From positions 62,001-126,000 of the forward strand of contig NZ_CP102081.1 in assembly GCF_024582695.1 (NCBI RefSeq): a DNA stretch of 64,000 nucleotides. Reading direction: 5' to 3'. A program made the translations under genes and the position numbers. Positions 63,385 through 64,000 of this stretch are shown piece after piece. Position 1 is the stretch's first letter, and every line of letters begins with the position of its first letter. This stretch comes from Mycoplasma sp. 1578d. Lineage in GTDB: Bacteria; Bacillota_I; Bacilli_A; Mycoplasmatales; Metamycoplasmataceae. A model generated the notes under the pieces. The model searched no databases, was not told the DNA's origin, and saw only the letters and a program-made list of their open reading frames with translations.

Positions 63385-64000
63385 ATGAAAAGAAATAGAA
63401 AAATCAAGATTTTATTGATGTTAGGTGTCCCTACAAGTTTTGTGATTGGCGCTGTATCATGTTCAAAAACACCAGACAAAACACCAGACAAAACACCAGA
63501 CAAAACACCAGAACCAGAAGGAAGTGAAAAAACTCCTAAAACCCCTATTTCTGAAACGCAAGAATCAACTAAAAAACCAACGGAAAATACATCGGGTTCA
63601 TCATCTAATTCGCTAAATGATTCAAAAGACGCCCACAAAACTCCATCTACAAATACTCCAACTAAAGGTAAAGAAGATGCTCAAACAACAATTACTTTAC
63701 AACCTTTAACTAAAAAATTCAAAGAAGATCTTGCTAAATTAACTCTTTATAGCAAAGTTTCAACACAAGATGATTTTGATAGATACTTTACAAATGTTAG
63801 AAAACCATTAGATAATACAAATATAAAAGTTAATGGTGATTACACTTGAAATGATTTCCTTGCTGACGTTTGAATTGTACAAAATGAATATTCACAAGTT
63901 TTAAATTTAGCTAAAAAAGTTAATGAAAATAATGATCAAGAATTAGAAAAATACCTTCAAAGTCAGAAAAATATATTAAATACAATTTTTAAAGAAACAA
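63385..64000 (+). CDS. Surface lipoprotein with tandem TPDK repeats, cut by the window end
   Basis: 205 residues are visible. The lipobox is at Cys26 (GAVSC), followed directly by a TPDK tandem repeat and a Thr/Pro/Lys/Ser spacer to about residue 110. The first head domain ('LYSKVSTQDDFDRYFTNVRKP', 'DFLADVWIVQNEYSQVLNL') closely matches that of the protein at 61702. TGA at 63847 and 63871 is Trp. The gene runs off the window. It is a second member of the same surface family, likely differing in spacer length. Confidence 0.82.
63466..63512 (+). repeat. 12-bp tandem repeat coding for TPDK
   Basis: Almost four copies of AAAACACCAGAC stand head to tail right after the lipobox. The unit is a multiple of three, so changes in copy number alter spacer length without shifting the frame. 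Confidence 0.9.

Overview
The window is AT-rich DNA from a mollicute that reads UGA as tryptophan. Gene after gene (gyrB, plsY, fruA, manA, lplA, tsaD, tpiA, the lipoproteins) stays open only if TGA is sense, so standard-code ORFs look chopped. Many surface lipoproteins, no cell-wall genes, fermentative enzymes (gpmI, tpiA, pyk, pta, ackA, fructose-type PTS) and a minimal CoA salvage set fit a sugar-fermenting Mycoplasma/Mycoplasmopsis of the hominis-synoviae type. The species cannot be fixed from the sequence alone.

Layout. 1-2065: end of a DUF402 gene, then a lipoprotein gene behind a 21-base T tract. 2207-5018: rpmG, coaX, coaBC and a divergent ECF transporter S component, probably for pantothenate. 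5206-7507: a BcgI-like restriction-modification pair with a nonsense-broken nuclease end. 7612-9561: gyrB. 9562-21056: a three-unit tandem array, each unit a subtilisin-like (S8) protease overlapping a lipoprotein gene. Unit 1 is broken and carries an IS-like remnant, the unit 2 protease is truncated, and unit 3 is intact. The lipoprotein at 680-2065 is a fourth, solo paralogue. 21135-25315: plsY, gpmI, rsmG, prs and tRNA-Arg. 25380-30545: two small membrane paralogues, then a RpiR regulator, fructose/mannose PTS, small membrane protein and manA. 30712-37843: two P80/P68-type lipoproteins facing a binding-protein-type ABC importer. 38005-42666: a lipoprotein, rpsP-trmD-rplS, SRP RNA, and tsaE-tsaB-tsaD for t6A. 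42670-48872: an alpha/beta hydrolase, two lipoate ligases, dnaJ, tpiA, a tiny Cys-rich protein and a GntR regulator. 48925-55504: two copies, one decayed, of an unfamiliar three-gene membrane cassette, around a ROK-kinase operon. 55728-59992: pta-ackA-coaD-engB and an anchored protein. 60154-64000: pyk and two repeat-bearing lipoproteins, the last cut by the window end.

How it fits together. Sugar enters through the PTS and ABC systems and passes through tpiA, gpmI and pyk; pta and ackA make ATP from acetyl-CoA; coaX, coaBC and coaD build the CoA. Surface variability is concentrated in the protease-lipoprotein array (mosaic, frameshifted copies), the T-tract promoter and the repeat-bearing lipoproteins. 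A recurring feature is a TATAAT box 6-10 bases before the start codon with no ribosome binding site, which implies leaderless mRNAs for many surface and regulatory genes.
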